Assembly: GCF_033842475.1 (NCBI RefSeq)
Contig: NZ_JAWXYB010000008.1
Coordinates: forward strand, 1 to 64,000
DNA length: 64,000 nucleotides
Direction: 5' to 3'
DNA from: Acidiphilium acidophilum
GTDB taxonomy: Bacteria; Pseudomonadota; Alphaproteobacteria; Acetobacterales; Acetobacteraceae
Shown here: piece after piece, positions 41,043-49,497 of the stretch
How positions within the stretch are numbered: position 1 is the first letter of the stretch
How the letters are laid out: the number at the start of each line of letters is the position of its first letter
The notes under the pieces: model-generated
Database searches by the model: none
Told to the model about the DNA's origin: nothing
Seen by the model: only the letters and a program-made list of their open reading frames with translations
Position numbers and translations under genes: made by a program

Positions 41043-42497
41043 GTGACGGAACGAGGCAGATCGCGTGTTCAGGAGCGTTGGGCGCAACTGCGGTTCTCGG
41101 TGATCGGTCACTTGTTGGCCGCACCGCCGGAGGCGGGCGCGCTGCGCGCGGCCCTGAAGCAACTGGCGGCCCGTGAATGGCGGCATCCGAGTACCGGTGA
41201 ACCGGTTCGCTTTGGTGTCTCGACGATCGAGCGATGGTTCTACATCGGCCGCAATGAGCGCCAAGACCCGGTGGGCGTGCTGCGGCGCAAACGTCGCGAG
41301 GACGCCGGCCAGCAGGCGTCGATGACTGATGAGATCCGCCAGACCCTGCGGGCTCAATATCAAGCCCACAAGAGTTGGAGTATGCGGTTGCATCACGACA
41401 ATCTCGTCGCCTTGGCCGAGACCCGGTCCGAACTGCGCCCGGTGCCCTCCTACGCCACGGTCCGGCGCTTCCTGATGACCCATGGCTTGACCAAGCGGTG
41501 CCCGATGACGACGCGCCAGACCGCCGGCGCGCTGGCTGCCGCAGCCAAGCTCGATGCGCGTGAGGTCCGCAGCTATGAGGCCGAGTATGTGAACGGAACT
41601 TGGCACTGGGATTGTCATTCCGGTTCGCGCAAGGTGCTGACGCCGCGAGGGGAGTGGCGAACGCCGATCCTGTTCGGTGTGCTCGATGACCGCTCGAGGT
41701 TGGCCTGCCACCTGCAATGGTATCTGTCCGAGAGCGCGGAAGTTATCGCCCACGGTCTGTCGCAGGCCATGCAGAAGCGCGGCATGCCCCGCTCGGCCAT
41801 GAGTGACAACGGTGCGGCGATGACCGCAACCGAGATCACCGAAGGCCTCGCCCGGCTTGGCGTCGTTCATCAGACGACGCTGCCCTACAGCCCCTACATG
41901 AACGGCAAGCAGGAAGTCCTCTGGGGATCGGTCGAGGGTCGGCTGATGGCCATGCTCGAAGGTGTCGATGACCTCACCCTGGCGCGGCTCAACGAGGCGA
42001 CCCAAGCATGGGTAGACTACGACTATAATCGCAAACACCACAGCGAGATCGACGCCACCCCCCTGGCGCGCTTCCTCGCCGGCCCCGCCGTGACACGACC
42101 ATGCCCGGTTGCCGCGGCGCTGAGACTGGCGTTCACCCGCAGCGAGCAGCGGACCTTGCGCAGGAGCGATGGCACGATCGTCATCGAAGGCCGCCGGTTC
42201 GAAGTGCCGAACCAATATCGGCACCTCACCACATTGGAGGTCCGCTTCGCCGCCTGGGATCTTGCCCTGGTTCACCTCGTCGATCCGCAAACCGGCACCG
42301 TGCTCTGCCGGCTGTTCCCCCAGGACAAGGCCGCCAACGCCAACGGCCTGCGCCGCGGTTTGCAGCCTGTCAGCGTCGACCCGGTCGCGCCGCCGACCCG
42401 CGGGATCGCGCCGTTGCTGGCCGATATGATCGAGCGGCAAGCGGCAACCGGACTGCCCCCAGCCTATCTCCCCAAACACGAAGGAGACGACGCGTGA
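41043..42497 (+). CDS. Mu/TniA-like DDE transposase
   Basis: A 484-residue retroviral-integrase-fold transposase starting at GTG 41043, with GGAGGG upstream. The catalytic triad is in NGTWHWDCHSG (Asp), AMSDNGAAMTATE (Asp) and GKQEVLWGSVEGRL (Glu). A C-terminal Mu-type domain follows (TIVIEGRRFEVPNQYRHL). The N-terminus holds helix-turn-helix segments for end binding. It overlaps the ATPase gene by four bases, as in transposase/ATPase pairs such as MuA/MuB and TniA/TniB. Confidence 0.9.
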   Translation: MTERGRSRVQERWAQLRFSVIGHLLAAPPEAGALRAALKQLAAREWRHPSTGEPVRFGVSTIERWFYIGRNERQDPVGVLRRKRREDAGQQASMTDEIRQTLRAQYQAHKSWSMRLHHDNLVALAETRSELRPVPSYATVRRFLMTHGLTKRCPMTTRQTAGALAAAAKLDAREVRSYEAEYVNGTWHWDCHSGSRKVLTPRGEWRTPILFGVLDDRSRLACHLQWYLSESAEVIAHGLSQAMQKRGMPRSAMSDNGAAMTATEITEGLARLGVVHQTTLPYSPYMNGKQEVLWGSVEGRLMAMLEGVDDLTLARLNEATQAWVDYDYNRKHHSEIDATPLARFLAGPAVTRPCPVAAALRLAFTRSEQRTLRRSDGTIVIEGRRFEVPNQYRHLTTLEVRFAAWDLALVHLVDPQTGTVLCRLFPQDKAANANGLRRGLQPVSVDPVAPPTRGIAPLLADMIERQAATGLPPAYLPKHEGDDA

Positions 42498-43339
42498 ACA
42501 ACAAACTGCTCGCACTGTACGGTCTCAAATGGAACCCGTTCACGCCCAACGTGCCGAACGAGGCCCTGCATGTCTCGCCTCGTCTGGAATCGTTCTGTTG
42601 GCGCGTCCAGCATCTTGCCGGCGAAGGCGGCTTCGCTCTGGTCACCGGTGCACCGGGTTCCGGCAAATCCGCCGCCTTGCGCATTCTGGCCGCGTCGCTG
42701 GCGACATTGCGCGACGTGACCGTCGGCGTGATCAGCCGGCCTCAGGCCAACATCGCCGATTTCTACCGCGAGATGGGCGAGTTGTTCGGCGTCGAGTTAC
42801 GCCCGCATAATCGCTGGGGCGGGGCTAAAATCCTGCGCCAGCGCTGGCAGGCTCATATCCAGACGACCCTCTCCCGGCCGGTTCTGCTGGTCGATGAAGC
42901 GCAGGAGATGCAGCCCGCCGTGCTCGCCGAACTCCGCCTGCTCGCCTCCGCCGACCTCGACTCCCACATCCTCCTGACCATCGTCCTGGCCGGCGACGGA
43001 CGGCTCGCCGAACGCCTGCGCTCCGAGGAGTTCCTTCCCCTCGCCAGCCGCATGCGTGTACGTCTGGCGATCGAACGCGCCACTCCGCAGGATCTGCAGG
43101 AGACCCTGCAGCTTGCCCTCCGCCAGGCCGGTGCCGCCACCCTGATGACCCCGGAAGTGATCGCGACGATCTGCGATCACGCCCAAGGCAATCTGCGAAC
43201 CCTGATGATCATGGCGGCCGACCTGCTGGACGCCGCTGCACAGCGCGAGGCGCGTCAGATCGACGAGACGCTGTTCTTCGAAACCTTCGCCATACCCACG
43301 CCAAACACAACCAAGGCGACCGCCCGCCAACGGCGATGA
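42494..43339 (+). CDS. ExeA/TniB-like AAA ATPase of the transposon
   Basis: A 281-residue AAA ATPase beginning LLALYGLKWNPFTPN, the ExeA-like opening. Walker A is GAPGSGKSAAL (about residue 51) and Walker B is PVLLVDEAQEM. AGDGRLAERL and SRMRVRL are sensor-like. Such proteins select target DNA and activate the transposase. The GTG start has AAGGAG upstream. It overlaps the next gene by four bases. Confidence 0.9.
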   Translation: MNNKLLALYGLKWNPFTPNVPNEALHVSPRLESFCWRVQHLAGEGGFALVTGAPGSGKSAALRILAASLATLRDVTVGVISRPQANIADFYREMGELFGVELRPHNRWGGAKILRQRWQAHIQTTLSRPVLLVDEAQEMQPAVLAELRLLASADLDSHILLTIVLAGDGRLAERLRSEEFLPLASRMRVRLAIERATPQDLQETLQLALRQAGAATLMTPEVIATICDHAQGNLRTLMIMAADLLDAAAQREARQIDETLFFETFAIPTPNTTKATARQRR

Positions 43340-44289
43340 CCCCGCTTCCGGTCCAGCCAGCCTACCACCTCACCGACCGCCCCGAGCAGCACCGCTGGCT
43401 CGTCGAGGGACTGTGGGCCGAAGAAGCCGTCGGCATCATCGGCGGGGAACCCAAATGCTGCAAATCTTTCCTCGCCCTCGATCTGGCCGTCGCCGTCGCC
43501 GCGGGCGTCCCTTGTCTGCGCCGCTTCGCCGTGACACGCCCCGGCCGCGTCCTGCTCTACCCCGCCGAGGACGCGCTTCACATTGTCCGCCAGCGCCTCG
43601 AAAGCATCTGTGCAGCCGCCGGTACCCAACTCGCCGCACTCGATGTTCAGGTGATCACCGCACCCAGCCTGCGCCTCGATCTCGAAGACGACCGCGCGCG
43701 TCTCGCCGACACCATCGCCAGGCTGAAACCGCGGCTCCTCGTGCTCGATCCGTTCGTGCGCCTGCACCGCATCGATGAGAACGTCAGCGGCGAAGTCGCA
43801 CCCCTGCTCGCCTTCCTGCGCGACATGCAGCGGCACCATGCTATCGCCGTCGCTGTCGTCCACCATGCAAAAAAAGGCGCCGGGACACTCCGCGCCGGTC
43901 AGGCCCTGCGCGGATCATCCGAGTTCCACGCCTGGGGCGATTCCAACCTCTATCTCCGCCGCGATGGCGACGATCGCATCATCCTCACCCCAGAGCATCG
44001 CGCCGCGCCCGCCATGCCCAGCATCACACTCGAACTGAACCAGCACGAGACTGCCTTGGCACTCGAACCCATTCACGCGAGCGAACCATCACCCGACAAT
44101 GCCACACCAAAATCCCTCGACGATCGCATCACCGCCGCCCTCGCCGAAACCGGCCAGCCCCAGCCGTTCACCGATCTCCGCGCCCGCTGCCGCATCCGCG
44201 CCGCCACCCTCTATCAGCGCCTCACCGCGATGATCGACAACGGCTGCGTCATCAAATCCCCCGACGGATACCGCCTCACCCAAAACTGA
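43336..44289 (+). CDS. RecA-fold ATPase (AAA_25, RepA-like) with C-terminal winged helix
   Basis: A 317-residue protein with a RecA-type core: Walker A GGEPKCCKSFLAL (Cys precedes the Lys where Gly is usual), PGRVLLYPAED, RLLVLDPFVRLHRID (Walker B) and VAVVHHAKKGAG. This is the layout of RepA-like/AAA_25 ATPases. The last 60 residues (FTDLRARCRIRAATLYQRLT) form a winged-helix-like domain. It is the fourth gene of the transposition operon, a position not seen in Mu or Tn5053. Function unknown. Confidence 0.8.
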   Translation: MTPLPVQPAYHLTDRPEQHRWLVEGLWAEEAVGIIGGEPKCCKSFLALDLAVAVAAGVPCLRRFAVTRPGRVLLYPAEDALHIVRQRLESICAAAGTQLAALDVQVITAPSLRLDLEDDRARLADTIARLKPRLLVLDPFVRLHRIDENVSGEVAPLLAFLRDMQRHHAIAVAVVHHAKKGAGTLRAGQALRGSSEFHAWGDSNLYLRRDGDDRIILTPEHRAAPAMPSITLELNQHETALALEPIHASEPSPDNATPKSLDDRITAALAETGQPQPFTDLRARCRIRAATLYQRLTAMIDNGCVIKSPDGYRLTQN

Positions 44290-44484
44290 CCCCCTTCGCG
44301 CCACGTGGATCAACCGCAATTAAGGCATGGCAATCCTCAACTACCCAGCCCAACGGGCCCCGCATCACCACTGCGATACTTCCGCTTCCCGCTTCCCGGG
44401 ACCCCTACAGAACACGGGAAGTGGAACCCGGAAGTCCATCAAATTTCGCGACCGGACGACCATCAAACAACGTGATCCTGCTCA

Positions 44485-45507
44485 GAACCCCGGTTCGATG
44501 GTCCAGCGTTTCGCGTAGAGATTGATCAGTTGGCGCGCGGTATCATCGGTGGTGCTCGCGGCCAGGCACCACGGTTCCTTCATACCTTTGTCCTGCACGC
44601 AAACCACCGTGCCGACGGTGAACCGTTCGGCGGTGACCGCGGCTGCGCGGAGTGTTCTGGCGCGTCCGGCGGCCATCACCCACTCAGCGGCTGGTCTGGC
44701 CTCACCGCTCGCCGCGGTGACCAGGATATTGCCGCGAAAGCGGATCACGTAGTCGAACTTCAACTCCTCCGTCAGCACCCGGTAGAGCTTATGATCGCCG
44801 AACCCACGATCGGCGACGATGCAGACGCGTGTCTCGGCCGGCACGATTTCCGCCAGCGCGACCAGCAGTCGGTATTCCTCTTCATTGCGCCGGTTCTTCA
44901 GATTGGCCTTATCGACCGTATGCCAGATCAGCGGCGTCGCACGGCCGTGCGAACTCAGCAGTGAGAGCATCAAGGTCGCCTGACCATCAGGGTCGAATTC
45001 GGTCCAATCCATCGCGACAACGATACGCTCACGCGCACCAATCACGAACGATACCCACCGCCGCAGCACGACGTCCAGATCAATCCCGGGGTTCGAGAGC
45101 ATGCGATCGACCTGCTTGATCGCATGCTTGGTCAGTCGCCCACGTGCCAGAGCCAGCCCCTGGCCAATCGCCCCAATCGCCAGCGATGCGGTCTCGATGA
45201 CCCCCAGCGTTGCTCCTGCCAGGGACAGGATCCGCTTGGCATGCAGGTCCTCCCCCAGCAAACCTTCCAGAAAGCGCTGAACATCGTCAAACGACATGGG
45301 TCTCCTCCTGGCAGCCATCCGATCCTCCAGAAACCAGACTGATTGCCGGGCAACCTTGGAATCGTGCACCGAGGAACAAGGGTAGCCAGAAAATTCGAAC
45401 GAAAAGAACCTGGATCAACCGATCCCGATTCCTTCCGAAAATCCAACCCGGCCCTCTCGATTCTCTTCAAACGATAGTTGCGGAATCAATATGAGGGGAT
45501 CAATGAG
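44485..45507 (-). mobile_element. IS4-family element copy A, right part
   Basis: The right 1023 bp of IS4 copy A, ending with the inverted repeat (reverse complement CTCATTGATCCCCTCAT). It carries the transposase start at 45297 (preceded by AGGAGGAG) through the YREK region up to TIEPGF, where the large transposon interrupts it. The transposase (379 residues when joined) is therefore dead. The 9-bp duplication follows at 45508-45516. Confidence 0.92.
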
Positions 45508-45563
45508 ACCAGCAACAGCAACAGGGAAAATGCCGATACCAAAAAAATAAATGAGCGTTTCAT
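45508..45563 (-). pseudogene. Small secreted protein, start (split by IS4)
   Basis: The minus strand from 45563 reads MKRSFIFLVSAFSLLLLLV, a signal peptide start, and runs into the IS4 right end. It joins in frame with the main part at 36941-37256 when the IS4 insert and one copy of the duplication are removed. Bases 45564-45759 upstream contain no gene that I can identify. Confidence 0.85.
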
Positions 45564-45759
45564 ATTGTCCCAGAATCATCTATTATGGAAAGCGGTGGGA
45601 AGTCACGGGGAACATGGCATAATCCCGGCAGCGGGGCCGGGCGACGGGTAGTCGCAGGCGCGCCGGGGATTGGTCAATGGGGATGGCGGGAGGTGCCCCA
45701 TAGCTCTTTTGCTACTTTCCATAGCCGTCGCAGCAGGTCACAAGAACGCTCCCGAAACG

Positions 45760-46050
45760 TCACGTTGTCGATGATTGCCAGGTCGCTGAGCCGCGTGGTG
45801 CCGGAGCCCCCCGCAGCAATCCCTCCGTGCTCAAATCCTCGTCCAGATCGGGCCAATGGATGCCGTGTCCGGCTCCGGCCCGTTCCCAGTGGTTGCGTTG
45901 TTCTGGTGAGGCATTAAGCAGGCGCGGAAACCACGCAAGGGGCGCGGCGATGGTTCGTCCGTCCATCAAACCAACGACCAGCTCGTCATCGGTCACAGAA
46001 ACGGTGCGAACCCGAATATCCGGGGTTTCAGTTTCGGCCGAAGAAGCCAT
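45760..46050 (-). CDS. DUF2442-type protein
   Basis: A 96-residue protein with VRTVSVTDDELVVGLMDGRT then IAAPLAWFPRLLNASPEQRN and WERAGAGHGIHWPDLDEDLS. This is the DUF2442 pattern, whose members are usually encoded beside DUF4160 proteins. The pair resembles toxin-antitoxin modules in size, overlap and plasmid location, but no activity has been established for this one. It overlaps the DUF4160 gene by 23 bases. Confidence 0.85.
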   Translation of the reverse strand: MASSAETETPDIRVRTVSVTDDELVVGLMDGRTIAAPLAWFPRLLNASPEQRNHWERAGAGHGIHWPDLDEDLSTEGLLRGAPAPRGSATWQSSTT

Positions 46051-46267
46051 GCCAACCCTCCAAAAGCGTCTGTTGATGATCGCGGGTCATTCGCAGGATG
46101 AGGCCGAGCTCTCGGGGTGAAAATCCGGCATTTGAAGCTATTCCCACAGGTTCAAGCCAGAGCTTCGCCGTTGCTTCGGCCCGGTCCACATGCACATGCG
46201 GTGGCTCGTTCGGTTCATGGCTGTAGAAGTAGAAGCGGTAGCCATCACGACGAAGAACTACCGGCAT
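46028..46267 (-). CDS. DUF4160-type protein
   Basis: A 79-residue protein: MPVVLRRDGYRFYFYSHEPN then EPPHVHVDRAEATAKLWLEP and LILRMTRDHQQTLLEGWH. The YFYSHEPNEPPHVHV segment is the DUF4160 hallmark. It is the middle gene of a three-gene operon. Confidence 0.9.
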   Translation of the reverse strand: MPVVLRRDGYRFYFYSHEPNEPPHVHVDRAEATAKLWLEPVGIASNAGFSPRELGLILRMTRDHQQTLLEGWHGFFGRN

Positions 46268-46434
46268 TCAGGCTTGGGTAATTCGTCTTCGGTACCCCAC
46301 AAGAGCAACCATTTCTGTACGTCCTCATAGGGAACGGTGCGACCGGCGTCCGCCGAGGTGAGGCTGCGTTTGACGACGGCAACGAACGCCTCGGTGTCTG
46401 GCTCATCGGACATGTGGTTTGGGAGCAGGGTCAT
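46258..46434 (-). CDS. 58-residue antitoxin-like protein
   Basis: The minus-strand frame begins MTLLPNHMSDEPDTEAFVAV, continues VKRSLTSADAGRTVPYEDVQ and ends KWLLLWGTEDELPKPECR. The GRTVPYEDVQKWLLLWGT part is typical of very short antitoxin-like proteins found next to RelE-type toxins. The second Met (46413) is an alternative start. It overlaps the start of the DUF4160 gene by 10 bases, so the three genes are co-translated. Confidence 0.75.
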   Translation of the reverse strand: MTLLPNHMSDEPDTEAFVAVVKRSLTSADAGRTVPYEDVQKWLLLWGTEDELPKPECR

Positions 46435-46452
46435 TCAGTTCATTCCTCTGGA

Positions 46453-47055
46453 TCAGAGTGTTCGATCGCTGGGTTCTGATGTCAAGCGAAACCGCGCCCG
46501 AATGATGGTCTGCCGGCTGGTTTGATACTCGCGGGCGAGCGCGGACACGGAACTGCCCGCATCGAGCCGGGCAACAACCTGTCGTTTCTGCTCTTCGTTC
46601 AGGCTTGCCGGGCGACCGAGAGTCTTCCCCGTGCTTCGCGCGCGGCTCAATCCGGCCTGGGTACGCTCGACCAGAAGATCGCGTTCGAATTCTGCGACGG
46701 CCGCGATCACCTGCATGGTCATCCGACCCGCCGAGCTGGTCAGGTCAACCCCACCCAGGGCGAGACAGTGAACCCGGACGCCGATTGCCGCCAGCGCATC
46801 AACGGTGCTCCGAACATCCATGGCATTGCGACCGAGGCGATCGAGCTTGGTGACGACCAGAACGTCACCGGCTTCCAATCGATCGACCAGGCGCCGGAAT
46901 GCCGGTCGCTGCATCGCCGGCGCGCTGCCGGAAATCGTCTCGGTAATGGTCCGGCTCGATTGGACAGCGAAGCCCGCCGCCTTCACCTCGGCGACCTGGT
47001 TCTCGGTGGTCTGGCTGGTGGTGGAGACGCGAGTGTAGAGGAATGTGCGGGCCAT
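46453..47055 (-). CDS. Serine recombinase (resolvase/invertase)
   Basis: A 200-residue small serine recombinase. It starts [20 protein letters not shown], with nucleophile Ser11. The conserved [35 protein letters not shown] and [12 protein letters not shown] follow, then a C-terminal helix-turn-helix ([16 protein letters not shown]). It would resolve cointegrates at a res site. It is complete and does not belong to an obvious Tn3 transposase, so it is a solitary resolvase. Confidence 0.93.
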   Translation of the reverse strand: MARTFLYTRVSTTSQTTENQVAEVKAAGFAVQSSRTITETISGSAPAMQRPAFRRLVDRLEAGDVLVVTKLDRLGRNAMDVRSTVDALAAIGVRVHCLALGGVDLTSSAGRMTMQVIAAVAEFERDLLVERTQAGLSRARSTGKTLGRPASLNEEQKRQVVARLDAGSSVSALAREYQTSRQTIIRARFRLTSEPSDRTL

Positions 47056-47333
47056 GATGGCATCAACTCGTCCGAAAGGGATGCCCAATAATCACCTATG
47101 TGCTGAACCACGTCAACCCTATATTTTGGTCACGCATTTTCGTAGTGTCCGGAAACGTTCTATTTCGGTCATAGTTTCTGAAACATGCCATCCTTTGGTT
47201 TGCCACGGGCCGGCCGGTGTTCCGAAAGTCTTGGGTTTCAATAACCAGAAAAGGAATAAGGCCCAAAGCACCGTATGCGACACAAGAAGCTCCGCTGCAA
47301 AGAAGGGGCGAGGCAAAGAATGCTTTTTACTGC
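47056..47333. promoter_or_regulatory. Gene-free gap that probably holds the resolvase res site
   Basis: This 278-base stretch upstream of the resolvase has no credible gene. It contains GTGTCCGGAAACGTTCTATTT near 47145, similar in style to resolvase half-sites (TGTCCG...CGGA-like), and further near-inverted motifs. A res site beside the resolvase gene is expected from known solitary resolvases; the exact subsites are not resolved. Confidence 0.35.
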
Positions 47334-48054
47334 TTATGCGATGCCAGGAACCAACAGATGGTTGATATGCTGAGCCCAATTTTTTGACATGGTCTCAAGG
47401 CTTAGCTCTGCACGCACCGATGATGCGCAGCCAGGCAAACCATTGCGCAGCGCCTCTCGTACTAAACGACGAAACGTCGCTGGTTCATCGGCAATATAAA
47501 CACCACGGTTTAGCGCATCCCTAACTATAGGACCATAACCGTCGATAGCATGCCGAGTGGAGATAACAGGGAGACCGCTAGCGATCGCATCTGCAGTCTT
47601 TAATTTCGAGCCAGCACCAAATTCGACCGGCACGATGACACAGTGCGCCGCTGAGAAAAACTCGCTTTTCTCACTTTCATTAAGATATCCTATGATGCGA
47701 GTGCGTTTCTCGTTGATACTAATGAAATTTTGAAATCGCTCATCCTCTTGTACCGCACTGCCAAGCGCGCCAGCAATCCAAATCTGCTCATTTTGTGCAA
47801 GAAAACCAAGTCCCTCCGGAAATATGCTAAAGAAGCCTTCCACGTTGGGCCAATAGGCACTACCCATCAATGCTGCATAACGACACGCCGTCGCATTAGT
47901 TTCCGCCGTAAAACGGGAGAATGGACGTACGCTTATTCTTGATGACGCTAAATCCGAGACCGCCGGAAGATAAATTACATGCCGGCCGCTGGTGCGTTCA
48001 ATTTCGTCCGCCTCGACATCGGAGATCGAAAGTACCAAATCGGCTGTTCGAGCT
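47334..48054 (-). pseudogene. Glycosyltransferase family 4 protein, N-terminally truncated
   Basis: The frame enters from the IS4 end at 48054 as ARTADLVLSISDVEADEIER and runs to 47334. It contains the C-terminal GT4 domain, with EFGAGSKLKTADAIASGLPV then ISTRHAIDGYG, the sugar-nucleotide binding region. The first half of the gene is missing and is not found on the far side of the IS. GC content is lower than its neighbours. It probably came from a surface polysaccharide locus. Confidence 0.85.
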
Positions 48055-48144
48055 CTCAGGACTCCCCTCATTCCTATATCGTACCGAAGGTTCCATTGAA
48101 AACTGACTGTTGAGCGAGGTTTTGGGCGAAGTTTTCGATCAATG

Positions 48145-49497
48145 GATTGAGCAACCTGATGTCTGGAAAATAGGGCGAGCGGGGGTCAGGCATCCTGGTA
48201 GTCCCACTTGATGTAGCCCTTGGTGTCGGCGGCCCATTTTTCATCGATTTCGACGAGGACGGCGCTGACGAGGCGTTCGAGGGAGGCTTCGTTGGGGAAG
48301 ACCCTGATTTTGGTGGTGCGGCGTTTGAGTTCCTGCTGGATGCCGCGTTCCATGGGGTTGGAAGTGCGAAGCCGGCGCTGGTGGGGTTCTGGCAGTGTGA
48401 AGACGGTGAGGCCTTCGGGGATATTTCGTTCGAGCCAATCGGCGAGCTTTGGTGCGGTGTCGCGATAGGCATTGACGAGGGTTGTGAGAGCGATCTGGGC
48501 AGCGGCGAGGGAATTTGCGTTCCAGACGGTCCGGAGTTCTGCGCCGATGCGTTTGCGGATGGCGTGGTTGGGGGCGTGGTGGATGGCGTTTTGGGCGAGG
48601 TGGAACTGGCATCGTTGCCAGTGTGCGGCGCCGAAGACGGCGCGGCGTGCGGCGTGCAATCCGGCATGGTCATCGGAGACGATGAATTCGACGCCTCGCA
48701 GGCCACGCTGATGGAGGCTTTCGAGGAAGGCACGCCAATGGACTTCGGCCTCGGAAAGGGCGACCGAGACGCCGAGGACACGGCGGCGTTCATCGGGTCC
48801 GATGCCGATGGCCGAGAGCACGGCGGCATCGCGGACGACGCCATTATCGCGCATTTTTTCATATCTGGCGTCGAGGATGAGGTAGCGGATCTCGGCGAGG
48901 GGTCGGGTGCGCCAGGCGGCGAGTTCGTCATCGAGCAGCTTGCTGGCGCGGCTGACCTGAGCGGAGGAGAGGCTTTCGATGCCGAATTCGCGCATGACGG
49001 CCTCGACGTCGCGGGTGGAGACGCCTTTGATGTACATTTCGGCGACGGCGACCATGACGGCGCGGACCGAGCGTCGGCCGCGTTCGAGGGACTGTGGGTA
49101 GAAGGGTTCGCCCACGTGACCGGCGGTTTTGGGGACATCGACGGTGATCGACCCGGCCGGGGTATCGATCCGCTTGGGCTTGTAGCCATTGGCGTAACCC
49201 TGACGATCGGGGTTGCGCTCGTAGTGACTGGCGTGGAGGAAGCGTTCGCGCTCGATCTGCATGGCGAGTTCGAAGGTCCTGGCAAATACCGTGGCGATAT
49301 CGCCTGCGCCGTTTTCGATCAGATGTTCCAAAAGTGCCTCGATAATCGTATCCTTTTTGGCGTCCATTCATCGGTCTCCATGTTGGTGTGAACAACTGCA
49401 TGGAATACCAGAATGAACAGCCCTTGCCGGGGCATGCCCCGGCAAGGGCACCAACTCCCAACCCAAAATGAATTTCCAGACGTCAGGTTACACCACC
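48145..49497 (-). mobile_element. IS256-family insertion sequence, copy 2
   Basis: A complete 1353-bp copy, apparently identical to copy 1 over its length, with an 8-bp target duplication GATCAATG at 48137-48144 and 49498-49505. It has inserted inside the IS4 transposase gene. The perfect duplication shows that this insertion has not been rearranged since. Confidence 0.95.
48186..49367 (-). CDS. IS256-family transposase, copy 2
   Basis: A 393-residue transposase with the same sequence as copy 1, including the DDE residues in LILDARYEKMRDNG, FIVSDDHAGLHAA and NPMERGIQQELKRR. Intact and presumably active. It is a mutator-family enzyme that moves the element by copy-out through a circle intermediate. 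Confidence 0.95.
   Translation of the reverse strand: MDAKKDTIIEALLEHLIENGAGDIATVFARTFELAMQIERERFLHASHYERNPDRQGYANGYKPKRIDTPAGSITVDVPKTAGHVGEPFYPQSLERGRRSVRAVMVAVAEMYIKGVSTRDVEAVMREFGIESLSSAQVSRASKLLDDELAAWRTRPLAEIRYLILDARYEKMRDNGVVRDAAVLSAIGIGPDERRRVLGVSVALSEAEVHWRAFLESLHQRGLRGVEFIVSDDHAGLHAARRAVFGAAHWQRCQFHLAQNAIHHAPNHAIRKRIGAELRTVWNANSLAAAQIALTTLVNAYRDTAPKLADWLERNIPEGLTVFTLPEPHQRRLRTSNPMERGIQQELKRRTTKIRVFPNEASLERLVSAVLVEIDEKWAADTKGYIKWDYQDA

Larger units (their letters stand above)
37606..44484 (+). mobile_element. Mu/Tni-like transposon with four genes and a group II intron
   Basis: This 6879-bp insert divides IS4 copy A. Its tips are TGAGCCTGAGCATGC (left) and TGAGCAGGATCACG (right, reverse complement). 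Comparison with the other IS4 copy shows a 3-bp target duplication, GAA. TTTGATGG-like motifs repeat within the ends, like multiple transposase binding sites. It encodes a zinc/HTH protein, a DDE transposase, an ExeA/TniB-like ATPase and a RecA-like ATPase in one direction, and a SEC-C protein in the other. The family name is not certain. Confidence 0.8.

Noticed and set aside
47119-47379. 86-codon minus-strand frame overlapping the glycosyltransferase end
   Set aside because: It begins inside the glycosyltransferase fragment in another frame and has no recognisable domain.
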